Source: Haloterrigena sp. H1
GTDB lineage: Archaea > Halobacteriota > Halobacteria > Halobacteriales > Natrialbaceae
Assembly: GCF_005938085.1 (NCBI RefSeq)
Contig: NZ_SMZK01000001.1
Location: 372,001 to 436,000, forward strand
Reading direction: 5' to 3'
Length of the DNA: 64,000 nt
The first letter of the stretch is position 1. Each line of letters begins with the position of its first letter. A model generated the notes under the pieces. The model saw nothing but the letters and a program-made list of their open reading frames with translations. It had not been told where the DNA came from and did no database searches. Below, one piece after another: positions 17,030 to 25,240 of the stretch. Position numbers and translations under genes: made by a program.

Positions 17030-17890
17030 GTGAGCAACGACTCGATCACAAACGAGAGCGAGACGTTCGAGATCGGCGCGACGACGGTCCATCGGCTCGG
17101 GTTCGGTGCGATGCGCCTCTGTGGCGAGGACATCATCGGCGCGCCCGATGACGAGGACGGTGCACGAGAGGTCGTCCGCCACGCTGTCGACTGCGGCGTC
17201 GATTTCATCGATACGGCCGACTCCTATGGTCCTGCGGTCAGCGAACGGTTGATCGGCGAGGCGATCGGCGATCGTGACGACGTACTCGTCGCGACTAAGG
17301 CGGGCCTGCTGCGCAACGACAGCGGCGACTGGATCCCCCACGGTGATCCGGACTACATCCGCAACCAGGTACTCACCTCGCTCGACCGGTTGCGGACCGA
17401 CACTATCGACCTCTACCAGTTTCACCGGCCGGACGACGACACGCCGTTCGAGGACTCCATCACGACGTTCGCGGAACTCAAAGACGACGGCTTCGTCGAC
17501 GAAGTCGGCGTCAGCAACGTCTCGGCCGAACTCCTCGACCGCGCTCGCGAACAGGTCGAGGTCGCGACCGTCCAGAACCGGTACAACCTGCACGACCGTG
17601 GCAGCCGGGAGGTCCTCGAGATCTGTGCCGACGACGGCATCGGCTTCATCCCGTGGGCACCGATCGACGGCGACGATCTGGCCGCACATGGCGACCTCCT
17701 CGACGAAATCGCCGCGGATCACGATGCGACGCGACGGCAGATTGCACTGGCGTGGCTGCTCGAGCGGGCCGACGTCATGCTCCCGATTCCGGGTACGTCC
17801 GACCTCGACCATCTCGAGTCGAACGTCGCTGCCTCACACCTGTCGCTGTCCGATACGGAGGTGCGGCGACTGACCGAGGCTGCGGAGTGA
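17030..17890 (+). CDS. Aldo/keto reductase
   Basis: 286 residues from a GTG at 17030. An AKR barrel: LGFGAMRLCGEDIIG (about 24-38), GVDFIDTADSYGPAVSERLIGEA (about 58-80, catalytic Asp and Tyr), VATKAGLLR (catalytic Lys, about 87-95), DLYQFHRPD (catalytic His, about 126-134), EVGVSNVSAELLDRA and the cofactor-binding end IPGTSDLDHLESNVAA. NADPH-dependent reduction of an aldehyde or ketone; substrate unknown. It stands alone. Confidence 0.9.
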   Translation: MSNDSITNESETFEIGATTVHRLGFGAMRLCGEDIIGAPDDEDGAREVVRHAVDCGVDFIDTADSYGPAVSERLIGEAIGDRDDVLVATKAGLLRNDSGDWIPHGDPDYIRNQVLTSLDRLRTDTIDLYQFHRPDDDTPFEDSITTFAELKDDGFVDEVGVSNVSAELLDRAREQVEVATVQNRYNLHDRGSREVLEICADDGIGFIPWAPIDGDDLAAHGDLLDEIAADHDATRRQIALAWLLERADVMLPIPGTSDLDHLESNVAASHLSLSDTEVRRLTEAAE

Positions 17891-17913
17891 GCACCTGCGA
17901 CTGTCGGTACGTC

Positions 17914-18081
17914 TCACTCGCCGACGTAAATCGTCTGCAGCCGTGCGCCACAGGACGGACAGCACAGCGTCTGCCACTTCGCCGGATCCAGCCCACCCAT
18001 CGTCTTCGTTCGACGCGCCTCGTTGAGCGAGACCGTTTCACCGCAGGCATCACATTCGAAGGGACCACTCGTCTCGGCCAT
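17914..18081 (-). CDS. Small zinc-finger protein (55 aa)
   Basis: Starts MAETSGPFECDACGETVSLN at ATG 18081. Two pairs of cysteines (CDACG and CCPSCG) form a likely zinc ribbon, with LDPAKWQTL between. This is one of the short CPxCG-type haloarchaeal proteins; function unknown. It is convergent with the aldo/keto reductase gene. Confidence 0.7.
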   Translation of the reverse strand: MAETSGPFECDACGETVSLNEARRTKTMGGLDPAKWQTLCCPSCGARLQTIYVGE

Positions 18082-18246
18082 CGGATCGGATAGCACGTCC
18101 ACACGTATGGATGATACTGTCTAGAGACGGTGAGGGATGTCCGTTCCGAGCGTCCCAGGACGGACCTCGGCGAACGTACGTAACCGTAATATATCCCTCG
18201 AAAGAGCCGACCAACGCCCGAAAACCCTCGCCGCGAACGGATCGGA

Positions 18247-18261
18247 TGCGAGAATCGAACC
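18247..18261 (-). repeat. Partial duplication of the tRNA-His 3' end
   Basis: On the minus strand GGTTCGATTCTCGCA repeats the T-arm region of tRNA-His, 114 bp beyond the true one, then diverges. The spacer carries GACGAACGAAGTGAGGAGTG near the tRNA and GCGCAGCGAAGTGAGTACG near the duplicate, similar to the tRNA-Phe spacer. Confidence 0.65.
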
Positions 18262-18353
18262 ACGTCGAAACGTACTCACTTCGCTGCGCGCGACTCGTCT
18301 CGTTCGGTCTCGCCTTCCGGCTTCTTCACTCCTCACTTCGTTCGTCTGAAAAA

Positions 18354-18426
18354 GTCCGGGTGCGAGAATCGAACCCGCGTCTCAGCCTCCACAAGGCTGA
18401 AGGATAACCACTACCCCAACCCGGAC
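18354..18426 (-). tRNA. tRNA-His (GTG anticodon)
   Basis: Minus strand: starts GTCCGGGTTGGGGTAGTGGT, has the anticodon loop TTGTGGA between CAGCC and GGCTG, and T-arm GCGGGTTCGATTCTCGC. The extra 5' G (position -1) pairs with the terminal C, as expected for tRNA-His. CCA is not encoded. Confidence 0.95.
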
Positions 18427-18572
18427 GCGCTTACACCATATCCTACACGCGGTCGGATTCAAATACGTTACGACTCGGGGATCGGTGTGTGCGACTCCAT
18501 ACCGCGCGATTTCGATCACACGACACGCGACCGAGACGTTTTTCGGCACACGGCCGGTACCACCGGTAACGC

Positions 18573-19028
18573 GTGGCCATCACCGACAAGATCTACATCA
18601 AGAACCACCGCCAGCTCAGCTCCCAGCTCGAGACGAACATCCCCAAGGGGGCGTTCAAGGGGGCAACGCTCGACATGCTCTTTCAGGGAGAGGGCCTCGA
18701 GAAACTCGACGACGCGACCCGTGATCGCGTCCTCGATTTCACACAGGACTTCCTCGACTGTGATTGTGACAACAACCCCTACTGTGGCTGTCCGGAGCGG
18801 AAGTTCATCCAGTATTTACTCGAGTTGCGCGCCCAGGGGCTCGGGCCGGACGCGATCGTCGACGTGATGACTGACGACTACATGGTCTATGCCTATCCGG
18901 GCGACGTCCTCTCGTTTCTCGACAATGCCGTCCGCACGCTCGAGGCCGCGGAGGGGCTCGCCCGCGTCGACGGTGCGGACGAGACACACGAGGAGATCCG
19001 GCGAGCAAAGCAGGAGCTGGCGCGCTGA
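18573..19028 (+). CDS. Haloarchaeal DUF5814-type protein
   Basis: 151 residues from a GTG at 18573 (protein begins (V/M)AITDKIYIKNHRQLSSQLET). A cysteine-rich centre FLDCDCDNNPYCGCPERKFI (about 68-87) probably binds zinc; it is followed by LELRAQGLGPDAIVDVM and YMVYAYPGDVLSFLDNAVRT. I know this very conserved domain from haloarchaea as DUF5814, and also as a tail on some superfamily-2 helicases, so a nucleic-acid role is possible. The helicase part is absent here and there is no neighbour to interpret. Confidence 0.75.
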   Translation: MAITDKIYIKNHRQLSSQLETNIPKGAFKGATLDMLFQGEGLEKLDDATRDRVLDFTQDFLDCDCDNNPYCGCPERKFIQYLLELRAQGLGPDAIVDVMTDDYMVYAYPGDVLSFLDNAVRTLEAAEGLARVDGADETHEEIRRAKQELAR

Positions 19029-19116
19029 GCGTCACTTGCAGGTGTGCGACTACTGCTAGACCGCTGAAACTGCAACTGAGCGCAAGCTTGACCTGTTCGG
19101 CCGGTGATCTGTCGCT

Positions 19117-19509
19117 ATGATCGATCGGGAAGGCCGCATCGTCTTCGGCTCGTTGCTGGCGTTCGTGATCGCCGTTGCGGGCTCGGTCGTCCTCGAGCGA
19201 CAGACCGGAATCACACTCCGCGAGTGGCCGCTCGCTGTGTTCTTTCTGGTCGTCGGCGTTGCGATCGTCTTCCCACAGCTGTATCTTGCGTTGACGGAGG
19301 CGGGGGCACGCTCGCGGACGCGACTCCGATTTGCGGCTGTTACCACTGCTGTGTTCGCAGTCGCGTTCGCTGACGACGCGGCGGGCGCGCGCTATCTGCT
19401 GCTTGCGACGATCGGCACCGGCGCGCTGCTTGGGCTTCTCTGTTACGAGGCGCTTTCGGGATATCGTGCCGTCAGCGACGATGTCTCGTTTGACCTCCAG
19501 GATCGGTGA
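19117..19509 (+). CDS. Four-helix membrane protein, function unknown
   Basis: 130 residues. Four hydrophobic segments: IVFGSLLAFVIAVAGSVVLE, WPLAVFFLVVGVAIVFPQLY, FAAVTTAVFAVAF and YLLLATIGTGALLGLLCYEA. It has no motif I recognise. The stop at 19509 lies 56 bases before hmgA on the same strand, so cotranscription is possible but not compelling. Confidence 0.65.
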   Translation: MIDREGRIVFGSLLAFVIAVAGSVVLERQTGITLREWPLAVFFLVVGVAIVFPQLYLALTEAGARSRTRLRFAAVTTAVFAVAFADDAAGARYLLLATIGTGALLGLLCYEALSGYRAVSDDVSFDLQDR

Positions 19510-19565
19510 GCCTCGAGTCAGGAGAATCAGCAACTGTTAGGGTAGCCGACCGTCTCGACCCATCC

Positions 19566-20792
19566 ATGACCGATCCCGAGGAACTCGCCGCGCGGGTGCG
19601 CGACGGCGACGTTCGCATACACGAACTCGAGGACCACGCCGACTACGACACCGCGGCCGAGGCACGCCGGCTGCTCGTCGAACGCGAGACCGGTGCCGAC
19701 CTCGAGACCGTCGGCGACTACTCGTTCCCCGCCGAACAGGCGGAGCCGAACATCGAGAACATGATCGGTGCGGCACAGGTGCCGATGGGCGTCGTCGGCC
19801 CCGTCCCCGTCGATGGCGGTGCGGCAACCGGCGATCACTACCTGCCGCTGGCGACGACCGAAGGTGCACTGCTGGCGTCGGTCAATCGCGGGCTCGCCGT
19901 GATCCGTGCGGCCGGCGGCGCAGATGCGCGTGTGACGAAAAACGGGATGACCCGCGCCCCCGTCTTCCGAGTCGACGGCGTCGCCGAGGCTGCCGAGACC
20001 GTCGAATGGGTCGAGGACAACCTCGAGACGCTCCGTGAGGCCGCCGAGTCGACGACGAGCCACGGCGAACTGCTCGACGTCGAGCCCTATGTCGTCGGTG
20101 ACTCCGTCTATCTGCGTTTTGCCTACGACACGAAAGACGCGATGGGGATGAACATGGCGACGATCGCTACTGGCGAGGCCTGCGAGGTCGTCGAGGCCGA
20201 AACGCCCGCCTCGCTGGTCGCGCTGTCGGGCAATCTCTGTTCGGACAAGAAACCCGCCGCGATCAACGCCGTCGAGGGTCGGGGTCGTTCCGTGACCGCC
20301 GACGTCGTGATCCCTGGCGAACTCGTCGAAGAACGTCTGCACACCACTGCCGACGCGATCGCCGAGGCCAACACCCGCAAGAACCTGATCGGCAGCGCCA
20401 AAGCGGGCAGTCTGGGTTTTAATGCCCACGCAGCCAACGTCGTCGGCGCGGCCTTCCTCGCGACCGGCCAGGACGAGGCCCAGGTCGTCGAAGGCGCGAA
20501 TACCATCACCACGATGGACACCCGCGAACGCGAGGATGGCACCACCGACCTCTATGCCAGCGTCTCGCTTGCCTCTCTCGAGGTTGGCACCGTCGGCGGC
20601 GGGACGAAACTGCCGACCCAAGCCGAAGCGCTCGAAATCCTCGGGCTGCGGGGCGGCGGCGACCCGCCGGGCTCGAACGCCGATGCGCTCGCCGAAATCA
20701 TCGCCGTCGGCGCGCTGGCGGGCGAACTCTCGCTGCTCGGGGCGCTGTCCTCGCGCCACCTCGCGAGCGCGCACGAAGACCTCGGGCGGTAG
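19566..20792 (+). CDS. hmgA: Hydroxymethylglutaryl-CoA reductase (NADPH)
   Basis: 408 residues. Reduces HMG-CoA to mevalonate for archaeal isoprenoid lipids; in haloarchaea it is the statin target. Class I features: ENMIGAAQVPMGVVGPVPVD (about 56-75, HMG binding and catalytic Glu region), TTEGALLASVNRG, DAMGMNMAT (about 192-200, catalytic Asp), SDKKPAAINAVEGRGRSV (about 225-242, catalytic Lys), HAANVVGAAFLATGQD and GGGTKLPTQ. The C-terminus LLGALSSRHLASAHEDLGR holds the mobile flap with its His. The ATG at 19566 is favoured over in-frame alternatives further upstream. Confidence 0.97.
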   Translation: MTDPEELAARVRDGDVRIHELEDHADYDTAAEARRLLVERETGADLETVGDYSFPAEQAEPNIENMIGAAQVPMGVVGPVPVDGGAATGDHYLPLATTEGALLASVNRGLAVIRAAGGADARVTKNGMTRAPVFRVDGVAEAAETVEWVEDNLETLREAAESTTSHGELLDVEPYVVGDSVYLRFAYDTKDAMGMNMATIATGEACEVVEAETPASLVALSGNLCSDKKPAAINAVEGRGRSVTADVVIPGELVEERLHTTADAIAEANTRKNLIGSAKAGSLGFNAHAANVVGAAFLATGQDEAQVVEGANTITTMDTREREDGTTDLYASVSLASLEVGTVGGGTKLPTQAEALEILGLRGGGDPPGSNADALAEIIAVGALAGELSLLGALSSRHLASAHEDLGR

Positions 20793-20906
20793 GGGCGATC
20801 AGCGCGGGCAGTAGGGACGATCGGCGGTCCACTCGGCGCCCCCACCAAACCGAGAGTCGACGGGAACTGCCCCGGCCATTTTAGAGCTGAGCGGTGCAGG
20901 GAGCGT

Positions 20907-21802
20907 ATGATCGAGACGGTCGCCGTCACCGGCGGCAACGGCCGTGTCGGACGGCGCGAGATCGCATACCTGGCCGACGAGGGCTACCGCACCGTCAACT
21001 GCTCGCGGGGGAAGCGCGACGAGGATCGGGCGGACGCCTATCTTACGACCGACTTGCTCGACGCGGGCGAGGTCTACGGCTCGCTCGCGAAAAGCGACGC
21101 CGACGCCGTCGTTCACCTCGAGATGATCCCCTCGCCGGAGACGTCACCGGGCTTTCGGACCTACGAGAGCAATGCGCTCTCGAGTTACCTCGTCCTCGAG
21201 GCCGCGGGTGAACTCGGGATCGACACCGTAGCGCTGGCCTCGAGTCTCAGCGCCATGGGCGGCGGCTACGAGCCAGAGCCGATCGGCGTCGACTACTTCC
21301 GGTCGACGAGGCCCACCCGCTCAGGCCGTCGACCGCGTACGGGATCGGGAAGCAGACCCTCGAGATCGCCGCCGACGGGGTCGCACGGCGGTCCGCAGAC
21401 CGGCCGCGAACCATCACCTCGCTCCGGTTCCCGTGGATCGTCGACGACGGCCTGGCTCGAGAGGCGTTTCTCGAGGCCGACCGAACGTTGTCGGGGCTCC
21501 GCGACGCGGGGGAGTTCCACATGCAGCGCAACACGCTGTTCAGCTACGTCCACCTCTCGGACGTGGCCGATCTCGTCCGGCGGACCGTCGAAGCGACGTT
21601 CGACGGCCACGAGCGCGTCTGGGTGTCGGCACCCGATACGAGCGCCGCAATGCCCAGCCGCGAGCTCGCCGCGACGGTCTTCCCCGACGCCGAACTCCGC
21701 GACGCGCTCGGCGACGGAGAGCACGCCGCGCTGATCGATACCGGGAACGCCGAGACCCTGCTCGACTGGGCGCCCGAATGGAGTTGGCGGCAGCTACGCT
21801 GA
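20907..21802 (+). pseudogene. NAD-dependent epimerase/dehydratase, interrupted by a single-base frameshift
   Basis: The first part (from ATG 20907) has the Rossmann motif VAVTGGNGRVGRREIAYLAD and continues to GVDYF at 21299. There the frame breaks: one C appears missing from what should read TTCCCGGTC, and the product continues in the next frame as VDEAHPLRPSTAYGIGKQTL, with the family's catalytic YxxxK, then EFHMQRNTLFSYVHLSDVAD and LDWAPEWSWRQL to the stop at 21802. Restored, it would be an extended SDR of about 298 residues. Either a recent pseudogene or a sequencing error; with one lesion only, both are possible. Confidence 0.8.
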
Positions 21803-21838
21803 CTGCAGCAGTCGCGGTTCCCGGCTCGTTCGAGGCCC

Positions 21839-22363
21839 TCAGAGGAGTCGATACTGCCCGCGGCTCTCGCTCGCGACACCGCGTCGCGTAAGCTTCTCGA
21901 GCGCCTCCCGCACGTATTCCGCAGACACCCCCCGCTCGCCCGCGTACGCGACGATCTCGTCTTCGGTCGGTTTCTCGAGGGCCTCGAGCGCTCCCTCGAC
22001 GATCTCCTGCTTGCTGCCGCTACGAGTCGGCCCGCGCGGATCGCGATCGCCGGCTGCTTCGACTTTCTCGACATCGAGGCCGGATTCCTCGAGATACTCC
22101 GTGTTATCGACGACACCGTCGGCCACGTCGCCCTCGAGTTCGGCAAAGGAATCGAGTTTGGCGAACGCTTCACCTTCGCCTTGCCGGTTCGCGAGCATCG
22201 ACGCGCGGACGTCGCGGGCGTGGGCGGCATCGTCGGTCTCGACGAACTTCTTGCGCTTGTCGTAGGCCTTGCGCGCGCCACAGCGGGGACACTGGGTCGT
22301 CTCCGATCGGCCCTCGATGATCCAGAGGTTCGAACACTCGCTACAGCCGACGACGGCGTACAT
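21839..22363 (-). CDS. Zinc-ribbon and winged-helix protein (DUF5817-type)
   Basis: 174 residues from ATG 22363. N-terminal zinc ribbon MYAVVGCSECSNLWIIEGRS then CPRCGARKAYDKRKKF (cysteines at about 7, 10, 25, 28). Middle helix-rich acidic part with MLANRQGEGEAFAKLDSFAE. The C-terminal 60 residues (QEIVEGALEALEKPTEDEIV, AYAGERGVSAEYVREALEKL) form a small winged helix. The architecture is that of a haloarchaeal DNA- or RNA-binding protein family I know as DUF5817. Function unproven. Confidence 0.8.
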   Translation of the reverse strand: MYAVVGCSECSNLWIIEGRSETTQCPRCGARKAYDKRKKFVETDDAAHARDVRASMLANRQGEGEAFAKLDSFAELEGDVADGVVDNTEYLEESGLDVEKVEAAGDRDPRGPTRSGSKQEIVEGALEALEKPTEDEIVAYAGERGVSAEYVREALEKLTRRGVASESRGQYRLL

Positions 22364-22467
22364 AGCAGGCAGTGGGCTGGCCCGGCAGTTCAACCTTCGG
22401 CAACCGGAGCGGAAGTGAAACGCGGCTGCCGGTGGGATTTTAGGCGGCTGCTACCGTCTCGAGGCGT

Positions 22468-22806
22468 ATGGAACGCGTGTCCCTGACCGACAACGAGCCG
22501 TCCGAAGCCGCCGATGGTGTCCACCTGGCGCTGCTAGCTGGCACCGACTCGATGAACGTTCAGCACTTCGAGATCGAACCCGACGCAGTCGTCGAGGAAC
22601 ACAGCCATCCCCACGAACAGACCGGATTCATCTGCGAGGGCGAGGTGACCTTTCTGGTCGACGACGAGGAAATCGTCTGTGGCCCCGGCGACTCGTACGC
22701 GATCCCGGGCGACCAGCCCCACGCGGCCGAAAATCGCGGCGACGAGACGGTCCGCGGCGTCGATATCTTCAGTCCGCCACGGGAGAACCCGAGCTGGCAG
22801 GAGTAG
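22468..22806 (+). CDS. Small cupin-domain protein
   Basis: 112 residues. Single cupin barrel: EEHSHPHEQTGFICEGEVTF (about 46-65) gives the first motif with two His and a Glu, and PGDSYAIPGDQPHAAENRG (about 75-93) gives the second with a His. These would bind one metal ion. Substrate or signal role unknown. It is divergent from the DUF5817-type gene with a 104-bp gap. Confidence 0.85.
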   Translation: MERVSLTDNEPSEAADGVHLALLAGTDSMNVQHFEIEPDAVVEEHSHPHEQTGFICEGEVTFLVDDEEIVCGPGDSYAIPGDQPHAAENRGDETVRGVDIFSPPRENPSWQE

Positions 22807-22884
22807 TCTCGCCGCCTGTCGTGTCCGTCTGCCACCACTACTGAATACCACGGAGTTATATTCTCGAGTTCGTAAGAGACTGTT

Positions 22885-24252
22885 ATGGCAACCGAACAGC
22901 GGTCAGTAGAACGCGGACGAATCGGAACCGCGCTCGAGCGGCTGGGGCCGACGTGGCTCGCCGGCGCGATCGCGGCGGGCCCGGCGACGATGGGCAGCCT
23001 GCTGGTCGCGGGCGCGAGCTTCGGCTACGCCCTGTTGTGGGTCGTCGTCTGCTCGGCGGTGTTGGGCGCCCTCGGCCAGTATCTCGCCATGCGACTGGGG
23101 CTGCTCACCGAGGCGGGAATCGTCTCAGTCGTCGACCGCCATCTCGGCTCGGGCTGGGCCTGGGTCCTCGTGGTCGACGTCGTGTTGGCCGCCGGTTTGG
23201 CGCAGGTGATCATCATGAAGACGCTGGCCGAAGTCAGCGCGACGATGGTCGCCAGCGCGGGTATCGGTGTCGCCGTCCTCGCTGATCCACGCTTCTGGGG
23301 CGTCGCGTGGGCCGTGCTCCTCGCGCTGGGACTCGCGGGCGGGGGCTACCGCGTCGCAGAGATCGGCGCCAAGGTGCTCGTCTCGATGGTCGTCGTCGCC
23401 TTCGTCGCTGCCGCGTTCGTCGTGCCGATCGACCCTACTGCGGCGGCTGGCGGTCTAGTGCCGGCGATTCCCGCAGGCGTCAACGGTGCGCTCGTCGCCG
23501 CGGGCATCCTCGGTGGTGCGGTCCATATTACGCTGTTGACGATGCAAAGCTACACGATGCGGGCCCGAGGCTGGACTGATCGTGACGCCGACACTGCGAT
23601 CGTCGACATCGTGAGTTCGATGCTGGGTGCGTTCGGCGTTTTCAGCCTCGCGGTCTTTCTGGTCGCGGCGAGCGTGCTCCCGGCGGCCGGCGTCGATCCC
23701 GCGACGATCGACGGCATCAGTGCCGCCCAGACTCTCGGCCCGGTCGCCGGCGAGTACGCTACCTGGGTGTTCCTCGCGGGCCTGCTCGGTGCAGCGGTCT
23801 CGACGCTCGGCGGGAACACGATCGTCCCGCCGTACCTGCTCGCCGACAAACTCGGCTGGGAGCGATCGACCGACGACAGCCGGTATCGGGCCGCCGTCGC
23901 CGGCGTCGCGCTCATCTCCGCCGTCGGAGCGTTCGTCGGCGGTGCGTTCTTCCAGTTGCTCGTACTCACGCTGGCCTTCGGCCTCGTCGGCACCCCCTTC
24001 GCTATCGCCGTCATCCTCGTGCTGCTGAACGATCCCGATGTCGTCCCGGAGACGAACTCGCGTGCGGCGAACGTTGGTGGGCTCGTGCTCTTCGTCGTCG
24101 CTGCCGTCCTCGCGGGCGAGTTCGTCCGTGGGGAACTCCAGACGATCTCCGATCCGCTCTCGGCGTTCGTCGTCGTCTTCGCGATCGCGATGGCGCTCGC
24201 ATTGCTCGGACTGGCCGGGCGGTACGTCCGAGACCGGGTCAGCGGGGTCTGA
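22885..24252 (+). CDS. Nramp-related divalent cation transporter with altered metal-site motifs
   Basis: 455 residues, about 11 membrane helices. Similarity to Nramp is visible in GPTWLAGAIAAGPATMGSLL followed by FGYALLWVVV and AMRLGLLTEAGI. In classical Nramp, helix 1 carries DPGN and helix 6 carries MPH; here the first is GPATMGS and the second region reads GGAVHITLLTMQSYTMRARG. The usual Asp, Asn and Met ligands are therefore missing or replaced, as in Nramp-related magnesium or non-canonical transporters. The ion is unknown. Helices continue to the C-terminus (ALALLGLAGRYVRDRVSGV). Confidence 0.78.
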   Translation: MATEQRSVERGRIGTALERLGPTWLAGAIAAGPATMGSLLVAGASFGYALLWVVVCSAVLGALGQYLAMRLGLLTEAGIVSVVDRHLGSGWAWVLVVDVVLAAGLAQVIIMKTLAEVSATMVASAGIGVAVLADPRFWGVAWAVLLALGLAGGGYRVAEIGAKVLVSMVVVAFVAAAFVVPIDPTAAAGGLVPAIPAGVNGALVAAGILGGAVHITLLTMQSYTMRARGWTDRDADTAIVDIVSSMLGAFGVFSLAVFLVAASVLPAAGVDPATIDGISAAQTLGPVAGEYATWVFLAGLLGAAVSTLGGNTIVPPYLLADKLGWERSTDDSRYRAAVAGVALISAVGAFVGGAFFQLLVLTLAFGLVGTPFAIAVILVLLNDPDVVPETNSRAANVGGLVLFVVAAVLAGEFVRGELQTISDPLSAFVVVFAIAMALALLGLAGRYVRDRVSGV

Positions 24253-24288
24253 CCCGGACGTCGTCACTGCCGGGGCGAAACCGAACCG

Positions 24289-24441
24289 TCACGGAAGCGC
24301 GGTTACCACACCGAAGAAGACGAGTAGCCCGAGTCCGGTAACGAGGGCCGCGATCCCGAGCGGAACGAGGATTCGGCCAGCTTTCCACATCGAAGCGATC
24401 ATCGCCGCCATCGCCTTTGTTGGGAGATGTATAGCTGACAT
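24289..24441 (-). CDS. Small single-helix membrane protein (50 aa)
   Basis: MSAIHLPTKAMAAMIASMWK, followed by one membrane helix (ILVPLGIAALVTGLGLLVFFGVV, residues about 25-47). Start ATG 24441; the open frame extends further upstream. Convergent with the Nramp-like gene. Nothing beyond the helix supports it, so confidence is limited. Confidence 0.45.
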   Translation of the reverse strand: MSAIHLPTKAMAAMIASMWKAGRILVPLGIAALVTGLGLLVFFGVVTALP

Positions 24442-24529
24442 GTGGTAGTGTCTACCACACCAGGGGCCTTGAAAGTAAGTCAGACGAGTGACAGACGCCA
24501 CGTCACAGCGCCGCTCGAGTGGCCTGGGC

Positions 24530-24967
24530 TCACTCGAGTGGCTTTCGCATCTCGACGTGTGGAATGCTGGCTTCCTCGAACTCTCCGCCGTGGCGCTCGT
24601 AGCCGAGGCTGCGATAGAAGTCGGCGGCTTGCGTCTGTGAGTGCAGTTTGAGGGTCACGAAACCGAGCGTCTCGGCACGGGCTTCCAGCGTCGCCATCAG
24701 CGCTCGGCCAACACCGGACCCACGTCGTGACGCACAGACGGCGACGCGTTCGACCTTTCCGACGCCGTCTGCGTATTCGCGAAGCCGTGCCGCACCGATT
24801 GGCTCGCCGCTGTCGTATGCGACGAAATGGGTCGCCGTCTCGTCGTATGCGTCGTATTCGTCGCTCTCGTCGACGCCCTGTTCCTCGACGAATACCTCGT
24901 GGCGGACCGAGAACGCGTCCTCGCGTTCCCGTTCGGTGTCGGCGACCTGTACCTCGAGTTCGTCCAT
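24530..24967 (-). CDS. GNAT family N-acetyltransferase
   Basis: 145 residues. The GNAT core is clear: an N-terminal AFSVRHEVFVEEQGVD (about 18-33), HFVAYDSGEPIGAARLREY, acetyl-CoA-binding VCASRRGSGVGRALMATLEA (about 77-96, the RxxGxG/A loop) and FYRSLGYERHGGEFEEASIPHVEM. It resembles the ElaA/YjcF-type group that begins with xVRxxVFVxEQG. Substrate unknown. Confidence 0.88.
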   Translation of the reverse strand: MDELEVQVADTEREREDAFSVRHEVFVEEQGVDESDEYDAYDETATHFVAYDSGEPIGAARLREYADGVGKVERVAVCASRRGSGVGRALMATLEARAETLGFVTLKLHSQTQAADFYRSLGYERHGGEFEEASIPHVEMRKPLE

Positions 24968-25068
24968 CGCGAGCGGCTACGGCTGCCGGCGCTGAGAGCG
25001 TTACGGGACACGGCGCGTGGCCCTACCAATGTAGAGACAAAGAAAACGGAAATCGCGGTTTCGATGTT

Positions 25069-25240
25069 CTGGCGGTGAACCGCCAGCGGACGAGGACTCG
25101 CTTATGCGAGTTTCTCGATGTCGTCAGAACGCTCTGCGTTCTGACTGCTTGAAAAGCTCGCGTTATGCGAGCTTTTCGATGTCATCAGACACCAACGGAG
25201 TCTGATTGCTTGAAAAACTGGCTTTAAGCCAGTTTTTCAA
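25069..25240. terminator. Tandem hairpin array after icd, with triplicated gene tail
   Basis: Three about 60-bp units follow each other at the icd 3' end. Each contains a hairpin whose one arm encodes the last residues IEKLA and stop of Icd or a copy of them: 25210-25240 (overlaps the real stop), 25151-25177 and 25096-25111. Between them lie smaller hairpins (about 25184-25205 and 25123-25145), and a further GC hairpin at 25069-25086. The stems differ in sequence between units but the pairing is kept. Probable transcription terminator or RNA-stabilising structure. Confidence 0.7.
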
